64,000 nucleotides of DNA. Source: Lutraria lutraria (taxonomy: Eukaryota; Mollusca; Bivalvia; Venerida; Mactridae). Within the stretch, counting starts at the first letter, position 1. Each line of letters starts with the position of its first letter. The notes beneath the pieces were generated by a model. That model had not been told where the DNA came from. It was given only the letters and a program-made list of their open reading frames with translations, and made no database searches. Made by a program: the position numbers and the translations under genes. Positions 35,150 through 47,100 of this stretch are shown here, piece after piece. Location: contig OZ026834.1 in NCBI GenBank assembly GCA_964023205.1, forward strand, positions 29,550,756 to 29,614,755. The letters run 5' to 3'.

Positions 35150-35785
35150 ACACGCAGCATGACATGAATAAAATCGAGATGGTACAGCAAAGCGCTGTTC
35201 GATGGGTTACAAATGATTGTCCCCCTACCTATAACAGCGTTACGTACGTACAGTGCATGTCTTCTAAATTATATAGTACTACAGTATATTGTTTTTGTTC
35301 AGATCATTTCTTCTTGTCAAAGTATGTAAACATACACTTATTTTTGTTCAGATCATAATAATCTTCTTGGCACTGTTTGTAGAATGTATATTTTCAAATA
35401 TGTGACATACTGTAGCATAAATAAAATGATAAAAATATATAACAGCGTTACAAACATATTAGAACAGTTAAAGTGGCGTTCCCGTGGAAACAGAAGATCA
35501 GATGCCAGACTACTGCATGATCATATCTTATAAATTGTTCATGGACTGGTTGGCGGTTGCTGAACTTATTTTAATGCCTTAATCTTACGCTACCACCAAA
35601 AACCGACTCACTAGACAAATGTATTTATTTCATTTAAGACAAATTTAAACTCCATGTAATTAATAAAAGTTTTCCTTTTACCCGGCTACCATCATACTTT
35701 GGAATACTTTGCCAGCTGACATTGCACAGGCACCTACCCTGGACCAGTTTAGACAGGGGGTAACTAAACTGTGCCGTCATTTCTG
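35150..35785 (+). pseudogene. Decayed non-LTR retrotransposon (LINE) 3' end
   Basis: Pieces of the C-terminal part of a LINE reverse-transcriptase protein are readable in changing frames. First 'MNKIEMVQQSAVRWVTND' with 'SVT' at 35161-35245, then 'LEQLKWRSRGNRRSDARLL' near 35460-35520, then 'LWNTLPADIAQAPTLDQF' to a stop near 35785. The order and spacing fit the 'vqrRaaRwv ... lxWxxLxxRR ... WNxLPxxv..ApxlxxF' tail of such elements. Stops, frameshifts and an inserted partly repeated segment show it is dead. Confidence 0.75.
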
Positions 35786-35819
35786 AGTGGTAATATAGGC
35801 TATTCAAATTATCGGGGGC

Positions 35820-36648
35820 ATATTGTTTTGGCCTCTCTGTTTGTCTGTTAATACAAATTTGTACCAAACTTTAACCTTGCCTATAAAATCAAAACGCCTG
35901 CACCTACATCCATCAAACTTCATATGTAGGTTCCTCATGACAACCTCTACAGGACCTGTGCATTTTCAGGTCAGTAGGTCAAAGGTCAAGGTCACAGGGT
36001 CATTGTGTTTAAAAAATGACATTTTTTAGGATACTACTCCTACATTTTTCATGGGATTTTGACAAAACTTTCACAGACTTGTTGTTACCAAGAACCACCA
36101 CACATATATTCCGGGATTTGTGATTCGATTATAGCCCTTTGTTTTTTTTTGTGTCAGATTGAAACAACGAAATACTCTTGTTTCCTTGTTTTCTTAAGGG
36201 ATTTTGATAAAACTTTCATGGAACTATTGTTATCGAGATACCCAATGCATGTTGTAAAGGTTTTATGATTCGATAAATTTTGACGGAATTATGGCCCTTT
36301 GTTTATTTTGTGCATATGTAATATATAGAGAAATACTCTTTTGTTTGCAACTACTTCTGTATTTTTCAAGGGATTTTTACCAAACTTTGATAGAACTATT
36401 GTCACCATGTTCACCAGCACATATTGTTAGGATTTTGTGATTTGATCATTTTTAGCAGATTTACGGCCCTTTGTTTGCCTGTACCGAAATTTAACCTTGC
36501 CTATTAAATCAAAACGCTGCCACCTGCAATCATCGAACTTCATATCTTGGTTCATCATGACAATCTCTACAGGACCTACAGGTGCGCTTTCAAAAAGGGC
36601 AACCGGAGGGGGCACGTACGTACAGTGTTTATAAAACACATCTTGTTA
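35820..36648 (+). repeat. Long repeat with 'ggtcagtaggtcaaaggtca' body
   Basis: It contains 'accaaactttaaccttgcct', 'tcatgacaacctctacagga', repeated 'ggccctttgttt' and a 'catcttgtta' end. Shorter relatives occur at 42440-42632 and 46595-46775. Several diverged units of about 180 bases make up the middle. It is non-coding. Confidence 0.7.
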
Positions 36649-37282
36649 ACTGTACATTCCATCTGTTAATAAACACTATCAGCTTTGTTTCCATTCTCAC
36701 ACATACCTTATGTATTATATACTCAATTATCCTGTAAATTTCTTCTTTTAAAATCGTCTAGCATTGACTCTCACATGCACAAAATACTCGCAATATATAT
36801 AGTTTACAACCAAATCGACAAGTTATGTTATTGTACATAGCTCCAGTGTTAATTGTTGGTTCATAATAGTTTTGTGATATCACGATTTTTGTACATCTGA
36901 AAAATACTAACATATGATAAAAGTAAATTGAACATTGTAATAGATTATATAAAGATGAGTCGGTGGGTGGAATAAGGAATAATAGTACTTCACTAACCAA
37001 CTACTAAACCTCGAGTGAAATTAAACTACACAATTGTTCCTTATATAGTTAACACAATTCGGCACGGGATTTCGATTCGTGCTTATATAAACCATATGCA
37101 ATGGCGGGAATTTAAAGTATCAGTATGAAATTATATATACTCCTGTAACGTTGTGAACCGTGAATAATTTCCATATACAGTATAATGAGTATGGTATAGT
37201 ATATATATAGTATAGTATAGTGTAGTATAGTATAGGCCTATACGTGTATATATATCGGTATATTTTGACGCCATTTTATTAT

Positions 37283-37323
37283 CAATGCCCTGATGAGTCA
37301 GTGACGAAACCGGTCGGCAATTG
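37283..37323 (+). ncRNA. Type I hammerhead ribozyme
   Basis: All conserved parts are present in order. The core CTGATGA is at 37290-37296. Stem II, GTC-AGT-GAC, is at 37297-37305. The second core GAAA is at 37306-37309. A very short stem III is made of ACC and GGT, and the cleavage triplet GTC is at 37313-37315. Stem I pairs TGCC just before the core (37286-37289) with GGCA just after the cleavage site (37316-37319), then CAA with TTG across one bulged A. Minimal stem III hammerheads of this kind are known in metazoan retrotransposons and retrozymes and often act as dimers. (AT)n sequence lies on both sides. Confidence 0.85.
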
Positions 37324-37345
37324 AAATATATAATATATATATATA

Positions 37346-37470
37346 ATACCTATGGAATGTTAGTTATTTTTCATTATTAATTTGCTTGACTCGGATATAT
37401 TTTTAACATTTTATGTATAGGTATATATATATAATGAAAAATAATTAACAATCCATAGATATTATCAGGT
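37346..37470. repeat. Inverted repeat next to the ribozyme
   Basis: 'ataatacctatggaatgtta ... ttattttt-cattat' at about 37346-37377 is matched in reverse by 'ataatgaaaaataattaac ... catagatattat' at about 37432-37465. Together with the (AT)n tracts this makes the ribozyme's 3' flank strongly self-complementary. Confidence 0.6.
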
Positions 37471-37495
37471 AGTTGTGTTAATACAACTACCTGAT
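37464..37495. other. Perfect 13-bp hairpin
   Basis: ATCAGGTAGTTGT, loop GTTAAT, then ACAACTACCTGAT. It is short and directly abuts the inverted repeat beside the hammerhead ribozyme, so it may belong to the same element. Confidence 0.7.
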
Positions 37496-38114
37496 ATTAT
37501 ATATTATTTAACATCAAGTCCCTCCGCCCCCCCCCCCCCCCCCCCACTTCCAGCCTGAAATCCTGGACCCGCCTCTGTTGTTTGTATACATATTGTCTCA
37601 GAGATGAATTTCTGGAGATTTCAAAGGAGCCATTACAAATCATTACAGAATAAGATATCTGACCTATGCTGCAAGAATAGTGAAGAGGATGTGTCTATAT
37701 ACCACCTCGTTTTATTTGATTATAAGGACATCCAGTGCTTTGATTTTTTACCAAGGGAGGCAACTGCATAAACAAGTTTGATCGAATTTGGCCTTGAAAT
37801 TTTGTATTAAATTACTATGTCAAGGACAATTTGTCGTTATTGAAACATTAGGTATTTGTCTTCTGAATTCGATTGCTCTGCAGCAAGTAAAATTGATTCT
37901 GATCCAATGTCGTATGGGGTTTCGCTTTACGGCAGCGGTCTTGCGACTTCACTCAGCCAATCAGAGCCCAGTATTGTGTTGTCCCAAAACAAATGTACTG
38001 ACACATGTACGCACACTTATTAACTGTACTTTGGAATATGACTTAAAGTGTGTAAGTGTTACGCTGATTAACGTTCAACACCATTCTAATTTGAGACTTG
38101 TGAACGCACGAAGT

Positions 38115-41100
38115 ATGTCCGGACAATCAAGAAACTCCTGGATTTTAAAGGGTTTGTTACTTTGGATTTTATTTATTTATTTGAGCCCTAGCTTAGTCTT
38201 TCGCATCTGTAGCATCAATTTCAAATAATCTATAAACCACAGGTGCGTGACCAGTTTTTGTCTCTACCATACGTACATAAAACACCTTATATACATGCAA
38301 AGTAAGGGCAAAGTTGGTCACACACCTTTTCAATAAAGTCAATCTACAATATAGTAAAATGAATTTAGAACATGCATTGACATACTTTGCGAAAGGTGCC
38401 GGACTGGTTGACTTGTCCAATAGATTGTGTGTCGGTCCGATAAAGAATCTTATTTCCTCCGTCTGACTGTCCGGCTACTTACTTACCTGATGCATTTATA
38501 ATACTTTTTCAGTTTGACAGATTTCTTTTCGGTCCGACAAAATTTTCAAGCTTGTCAGCCTTTCATGAAGTCTGCATTAATGCAACTTGCAAGTCATCTT
38601 TTCATTTCTGTCCAGAGCTAACAGAGGGCCTAAGACATATTCTGATATTTATGCAATTTTTACGTCACTGCATCTTGGAGCAGAATCCAACTGCTACTGC
38701 AAACTATTTCATCTTGTTATTCACTCTGTTAACTTCACTTGTTCAATCAAATTCGTTTTCGAACCCAAATGGCTGAGTGACAAGTACATCACAGTATAAC
38801 CATTGTTGGACCACGCATGGCATTCTGGTTCAGGGCTTTATTTCCTTCTAGAGCCGGCCGGGGCTGTTTACAGACGTCTTCTCCTGAGGAAAATTCTTTC
38901 AAATTATGCAGTTTTTTACATCAAATTAAGTTTTTTCTTCCCCTTTTTCAAAAATTCTGTGTTATTTTTGCCCAAATTTAAGGAAAAGACCCTTTCCCCT
39001 ACCTACGAAAAAAAATTCTGTGATTACTCTGTGCACATGATGACATGGATCATAATTAATTCATATCATTGGCTGACAGGTATGGTCTGGAAAAGTCTGC
39101 AGTGAGATGTGTTGGGTTAGTTACTATTTAGAATTAGTGATGAGTCAAATTTGATGTACTTAAGTTATTGACATTCAATTTTTTTTTTTTTGTTATAGAA
39201 ATTATGTATTATTACAGTCGATTTAAAGTTAAATGAGAACCGTTGTAAACATTTACATCTTTCCGAGGTAGATCAGGTTATTTACCGGTTGAAATGATTT
39301 TATATTGTAATACATAAACAGGACCCTAACGTAATGCGCCATGGCTCAGAGGTAAAGGCTATATTTTTTTTATTTGTAGCGGCCACGAGTTAAAAACTGC
39401 CAAAATGCTTTTTTTTTAAATTATTATTAACATATATAGCATTCGAAACTGCAATTTCTTTCCGACTTTCAAGAATTACCCTTCAAATTGCGAAAATCAA
39501 AATTAATATCTATATACACAATAATGTGTGCTATAACATATACATGTGTATGCATGCAGTATGCAGTAGAGAAGGAGATGGACTGTTTGCTGATATTGAT
39601 CAGTTATAGCGACGAGGAGACAGACGTGGCGAGTGAATGTGATGATGCGCGTTGAATTTACATGTTTGAAATGATATGATAAAATAATGAAAAATAATTA
39701 ACAATACAAAATAAAAGGATTTAAAATAATCAAAAGAAAAACAAACATACAAAATATAGTTATAAAATGACATTAATGATTAACTAGGTTTGAACCAATG
39801 GTTAAATGATGTATAACATCAAAATCATCAGCACTAACCTTTACGCTATTGAGGCAATTGTAATTATGTTTTCTCTATCTTATCTATAATGGTTACCTGG
39901 TTTACCTGTTACACCTAAATATCAAAATGGGACTAATCCCTCATTAGCATGCAACTTCAAATCGCCTATAGCATTGTTGATGGATACAAAAATTGAAGTG
40001 AAAACTTTTCCTTTACAGATGATCCGAGATTGGTGTCATCTCGTCAGAAGGACTTCTTTGTTGATATACTGGACGATAGACGTAACACAAGTGATATTGG
40101 ATGGGCATTAAGACAGAGAGAAGTTCCGGCATACAAATATAACAATGCTAGATCACCATCAGAAATAAAGGAGGATGTACTTAAAAGTGATAGAGTAAAA
40201 TATGCTGTCGAAAAAGTAGGTAACTCTACATGTATGCCTTCATGTATGTACATGATATGGAAATACAAAACCATAATCTTCAATTTTTGGTCTTTAATGT
40301 GTTCTCAATAAGTCAGAGAGATACAAGCAGATTAATACATATGCACTTTTATCACATACCTGTGCCTTTTGGCCGTGCGGTAAAAACTATGGCACGGCTG
40401 TGCATATAATATGTAAATGAGTTAAAATGACATCATGAAGTTATGTCATGAACTTGATGAAACATAGACATTGATTGATACATGATTTTTAACTTCACAG
40501 GAGTAATGTTGAATTGATTTTAACAATTTGAGTATAAAGCAAATAATGAAATATACTGTTTATATCGTTAGATAATGCTCACACATTTATTATTTATGAT
40601 GTTTCATAATGGAACTATTTTTGTGCTCCTGATTAAAAAAGCCTTATTACACTCTTTTGTTATTAGTAGCAATGTCAAACAGGTATGTTGGTTTTTCAGG
40701 GTATGCGATAAAATGAATATTAAATTTGTATAGATTCTGTCTTGAATTTATTGAACTCGTTGAAAAAAAAGTATGAAGCTTGCCAGAGGCTTGCTTCATA
40801 CTGTTTTATAAAACTTGTTCAATAAATTCAATACGGAATCCACACTCATTTAATATCCTCTATATATTATTAAACACTTGGGATTTAAAGCATTATAATG
40901 AAATAAGAACATAATTTATATTCTAGGGTCAATGATCTTTCACTTACTGAGTTATTTGATTGTCAAACTAACGGCTATGGTGATGAAGGCGCCCTATCTA
41001 AATTATAAAATAGTCTGCAGTGTATTAATGTGTCTCTATGTCTGTATCAATGATGAAATTTGCTACTCATAGATTTTACTGTTTTTGTGATAATTCATTA

Positions 41101-44100
41101 ATTGTTGAATGGAAGATTTCTCTACATTATTAAAAACAAATCTAGGGTCTTGTTCCTTTACAACTGTATAACCTTACATCTTTTATCTTTTATGCTTTAG
41201 ATAATGGAGGACACAGGTGCTCCGATGTCAGAAATAATGAAAGAAGCAGAGTCCATCGTGGATGAAATGGCCCACAGCTTGAAAGTTGGTGTAGTACGAG
41301 GATTTGCTATGGTCCTTGTTAAAGTCATGAAAAAACTTTTTCAAAGAATATATGTCAATGAAGAGTCTGTGCAGAAGGTATGTCTATTATGGTTTTATAA
41401 TAAGTAACACTGTTGTAGAACTACAATTTTGCAATGTTCAACTTATTCTCCTTATTCTCCCAAAAGAACAGTAGTAGAATTAGGTATTTACTACCAATAG
41501 TGATGTTAATAAACTTATAAATAAAAAAAAAAAATTGGGAATTTTTGTCTGTGAATTGGGAATATGACCAAATTTCGGCTATAAAAACACCCCCAAAAAT
41601 CCCTTTTTTATTATTTAGTCCTTATTTGGTCAAAATTATGTGTAATTTACCATTGGCATTATATGCAAATTGCAAAATAGCAATACTTGGAACCTGAGAA
41701 GTACTGTTAATTAAGTATTGAATTAAATCTATTTTATATTTTAGGTTCGCTCTTTAGTGAAGGAATATCCAATTTTATTAATGCCAAGTCATCGGAGTTA
41801 TCTGGATTTTCTACTGATGTCATATGTTTTCTTTCACTACGATCTTCCATTACCTGTTATAGCAGCTGCCATGGGTGAGTGTATAACTCTGCTTTGTACA
41901 CTTAGATAGCTGTGTTATTATTATAGAACATGACACTTGTCCTTGAACTAGTTTGAAATGCACCCTTCAAGGTTCTTTTTGGTTTTATGCCATAAAAAGC
42001 TCTTTAAATGCTTGATAAATATTGCTTTTGAATAATGTTGGGGTTATTCATTATGATTATTGTTCATAAATTTCAAAAAGGAAGTTGGAACGTCAGCTGC
42101 TTGTAATGTCATTTTTACATAGCGAAAATTCTGTGTAGAAAAGAACTGTTTAAACATGCTAGGATGACCACATGCAGCCCAACTTGTAAACATAGGCCTG
42201 GAAAAGAAAAAAAAGAAACTTTTAAGTGCAGTTTGCCTTTATCCTGGGGAGAATTTAGTCCAAAATACCTATAAATGTTTGCTCAAGATTAGCCTTTGTA
42301 CGCATGGTGGCTTTTATTCATGGGCAGCCCATCAACTTGCATTTGACTTATCTGATAAAAAAGAGATCATATTACATAACACTAGGTACTATACTTTCTA
42401 GATTAAGTCGGGTATTCTCAATTATATGACATTTATGTATATTGTTTATGGCCTGTTGGTCTGTTTGTACCAAACTTTAATCTTACCTATAAAATCAAAA
42501 TGCTTCCACCTACTGTCATCAAACTTCATATGTTGGTTCCTCATGACAACCTCTATAGGACCTGTGAATTTTAAGGTCAGTAGGTCAAGGCCAATCAGAG
42601 GGGGCATTGTGTTTCAAAAACACATCTTGTTTCTCTTGAAATTGAGTGAAATGCAGTATTCATTGACTTGTGTATCATAATAAATATATTGAAAGTCATT
42701 GCCTTTAATATTGTTACTTTAGATTTTATGGGGATGAAATTTTTTGGATGGTTGTTACGAAACTCTGGAGCTTTCTATATTCGACGAAGTTTTGGTGATG
42801 ATCAGTTGTACTGGGCAGTGTTTACTGAATATGTTCAAACACATATATGTAATGGTGATTCCCCGGTGGAATTCTATGTGGAGGGAACTCGTAGCAGAAC
42901 CCAAAAATCCCTCCCACCAAAATTTGGTGAGTATGATCTGTTAAATGTTCGACAAAATATTGTAAGAAATCTACCACATGTGGCTGAAAATATAAATAAG
43001 TTTGTTTGGAGTGCTCTGACCCCGAATTTTAACATTGGATAGGTAGGTATGTTTTGTTTCAATCTGATTAAAATCATATCCCCAAACCCGCTACGCTATG
43101 AGGATCTGAAGATGACCTATAGAAGGTCACCTCAGGTGACCTTTTCCACTAGCCAATCAGCGCCTTAATTTCATAATTCTGAAAGTGATCTGATTCTATT
43201 TTTAACTGCAGTAAAAAACAATATTTGACTTGTAGTTATCACGAACACATATTCTTACGCAACTAAATGTAATGATAGCGCCCATGTGACATGCGTGTTT
43301 ATTAAATTTTCTGTACTACTATGGCCGAATCGATCAGGATTACTAAAAAAATCAAAAAGTGGTTGCAGACAAATATGCTATACGTGATTTAAAGTTTTCT
43401 AACGTTTAAATAACATCGTCAGGTAGAAAGTTCATTCGGCCAAAGTACCGATGAAACGAGTTATACGATTGGCTGAATTATAAATAGATATAAATAGTTA
43501 TAATGGAAATTCCGACTTTTGAAAATAGAAACTGGTATAGGCCGCCATCAGATCATGCCGTAAGGAAGATCGAATACTATAGTCAGATTGGTTTTGTTTT
43601 TTTACTTCATGTATATAACAATAGTAAAAAAAAAGCCCCCCAAAAAATTAATTTATTTATTTGCTAGGATTTTCGTGAATATGTAGTAGCACTCTAAAGA
43701 AACTTATTTTTATTTTTCACCTAACTATGCTACATATATACAGTATTTGGTTGATATCTAAATTAGGAAACCTTTTTAATATTTTCTACTGATGTTATAT
43801 GGATAATTGTTTAAATACTATGTTTATGTTAACTTTTATCTGATTATTTCAATATGTATATTAATTGATTGATTGACTTGTTTTTGTTGATAGCAAGAAT
43901 GTATCAACTATTGATTAATTATGTTTGTACTTGTATTATTATGGCTCACTTATTTTCATCTTTTTAATCATTGCAGTCCCCTTCTTGAGAATTATGTACA
44001 GGTACTTAAAATTTTTAAGCATCCAGTTTTACTCTCAGAATTCAACTACAGTAAAACCTCGATTATCCGAACACCGATTATCCGAATACACGGTATTATC

Positions 44101-47100
44101 CGAATAAAATCTACGGTCCCGATTACGTCTCTATATATTTTAAGTACAACGAACCCCGGTTATACGAATCGGATTTTACGAATACCTGGTGTGATCCGAA
44201 TGAATTATTTGGTCCCTAAAGTTACAAATGCGCATATTTTCACACCTATTATTCGAAGTCGTCAGTTTAACAATAGCTGATTGAGAATCGAATGTCGTGT
44301 GACAAACAATGTGTCACATCAATTCATACTCGAAGCGTGTCAACAGTTTAATTATCGTTAAGTTGACCATATTGTTTGTTACGCTTTTATACTAATCGCG
44401 ACGAATATTACACTATGATCTCGGGTATAATAAGTTAATATGCGTACGTACCTGCATGATGATCTGTATGAACTTATTTGCATTTCAGCGTCAATAAAAG
44501 CTTTAAAAAACAGATTCGAACATAGTTAAACAAAGCTAAATAGAATATGATGATTTAGTGAAAAAAACGTACCAAACCTAAAAACATTACGTCTTCGATT
44601 CTTTAATTGTCTTAGAATGTTACGATAGCAATGCCTAGTTGATCGTTAGTAAGTGAAGTGTCGGATTGTGTTCTGCATAATCAATAAATGCGCGGATATT
44701 AATTTAACAAGAATTATTGTTTTATTGGTTAACTCATATACATTCATAAAACAATGATAAATAATAAGTGTTTGTTGTACATTTTATTTTATTCTTATTA
44801 TCACTCAAATAAATAACGTTATGTTTACATACGAGAGTTATCTCCCTTGCAATATACGGACAGTACGGAATTTATCGTTTCCAACCGATACATTATACTG
44901 AAATGGATTATTCGAAACCATGAATTATCCGAATGATTTTTCAGGTCCCAATGACATTCGAATAATCGGGGTTTTACTGTATGCTATTGGTCAAATATTA
45001 AGCTGCATTCTGAATCAACCAGTCAGATTCTTGAATTTCTAGGCTGTTATTAAGGCTAAGATTCATCACCTGTGCATTTGAGTGTGTTTCTTAAATCAGA
45101 CAAATCCTCAAGGACAGTGGATTTGGAAGTGCTGGTGAACAAGTCATCACTAGTATGGATCATTTTATGCCCCTGCCATTTGAAATGGCAGGAAGGCATT
45201 AAGTGGTATCCCTGTAAAGTCTTTGTGTCCGTCCGTTCAAATTTTGTTTCCAAGCGATAACTCAAGGAATATTGCATGGATTAGTTTCATATTTTACATG
45301 AAGGTGAATAATAATAAAATACAGGTCAAATTTGTTTTCCATTCAGATCCAAACATTTTCACAGGAGTTACAGCCCATTTTTGACTTAGTTCTCAGCGGG
45401 GGCATTCGAGTCTTCTGGACACATATCTAGTTTAAATATTTATTTAATATAAATTTTATAGGTATGATGTCTGCATCATTGGAGCCTTACTTCAAGGCCC
45501 AAGTACCGGATATAATGGTCTTGCCAGTCAGTATATCATACGATAGAGTGTTAGAAGAAAAGTTATATGCCTATGAATTGCTTGGTGTACCAAAACCTAA
45601 AGAATCAGCATCTGTAAGTATTACAACAAATGATCAAGAGCTTAATATATATTATTGGACACCCTGTATAATTGGTTGTAAACTTCTGCAGATCTTGTTC
45701 AATTGATTCTTGTAATACTACACGTTACTCATGAGGCATTAAAAATTGAGAGTTAAATATGACCCATGAATGATTATAAATTTAAGTAATCAGCAAATTT
45801 TCTTAATATTGTATAGGAAATTTGACCCATTAAAATTTGGTACAAATTCTCAAGAGTTAGAAATTTCAATAGCCAAAAACCAATGAAAGCCCTGCATGAA
45901 CAACATTTTTTCAGATTGTGAAAAATGAAATTATTGCTAGTAACCAAAAAAAAACTGAATCATGGAAAGCAAGAAATGCACAGCGTAGTCAAAATCGAAA
46001 CTTTATTATTGCTGGCTGGTGGAATTTCTCCAAATGATCTGATTGTTTTAGACTTGAACTAATTAAATTTTGTTAGATATTTGTAAGTCATCCATAAGTA
46101 TGTGCAGAATGTTAATAATTTATATTAGATATATTTGTTTTAGTTTTACGCCCCTTTTCAACAGTCAGAGTCATATGAGTCGGACAGCTTTCCTAACCAT
46201 CTTCCCTGGGAAGAACCTGTACTAGACTCTCATCCTCAATAAGCAACTATCTACTTTCTCACATAAAGAGACATGGTCGGTAGCTAAGCTCGACCCACAA
46301 CCTATCAGTGAGAGGTTTGAAGTTACGGTAATGACCTACACCACTTGACCACGGAGGCGGGTCTTATATTAGATAACTATTGAGGTTTTGTGATCTATTG
46401 TTCAAAAACTTGTAAAAATTCTCAATGTTAATTCAGGGCGTTTTCAAGGCTAGAAGCATACTTGAAGAGGATTTTGGCAATGTTCATATATTTATTGGAG
46501 ATCCAGTATCTATTCGGAATTATTCAGTGGCTTCTGTTGATAGAACAGCTCACAGTTTATCTCCAAGGTAAATATTTTATTTAATCAGTATGATTTTGTC
46601 CCCTTTTGAAGTATTTTGCTTTGCACATGTCGGTCGGTTGATCTGTAGCCAAACCTTGTCCGACCAATAACTAGAGAACGATTTGACCCTTTTGAGGTCA
46701 GTAGGTCAAAGGTCAAGGTCATACTATCCAGTTAGCATTTTGGGGTCATCCGTGTTTCACAAACACTTCTTGTTGATTATTATCATTATCAGACCCTTGA
46801 CAGCTTCACAGGACATGATGGCAACACAACTTCCACCAGATTAGTTTGTTTGTTGTAACTGTCAGTAGCTTCGGCATCATCATGTCTGTCTAGTCCTTGA
46901 TAATATTGTCTGAATTTATTTGGTGCTTATAATGGCACAGTTTAAACTTAAAGTTTAGTGCTTATAAAAAAATAGTTCCATTGGGAAAACTGGTTTCTTT
47001 GCTGATGTTAAGAATATCAACTTAAAATGAGCATAACTAAAGCTGGAGAATATTGGTCTCCTCAAGCAGAGAAAAAAATAGGCTTCTTTGTCCAGTTGGT

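Noticed and set aside
35820..36268. Several 68-69 residue open frames on the plus strand
   Set aside because: They lie in a dispersed non-coding repeat with relatives at 42440 and 46595.
37464..37495. let-7-like microRNA precursor
   Set aside because: The AGGTAGTTGT word is only superficially similar, and the hairpin of 32 bases is far too short for a microRNA precursor.
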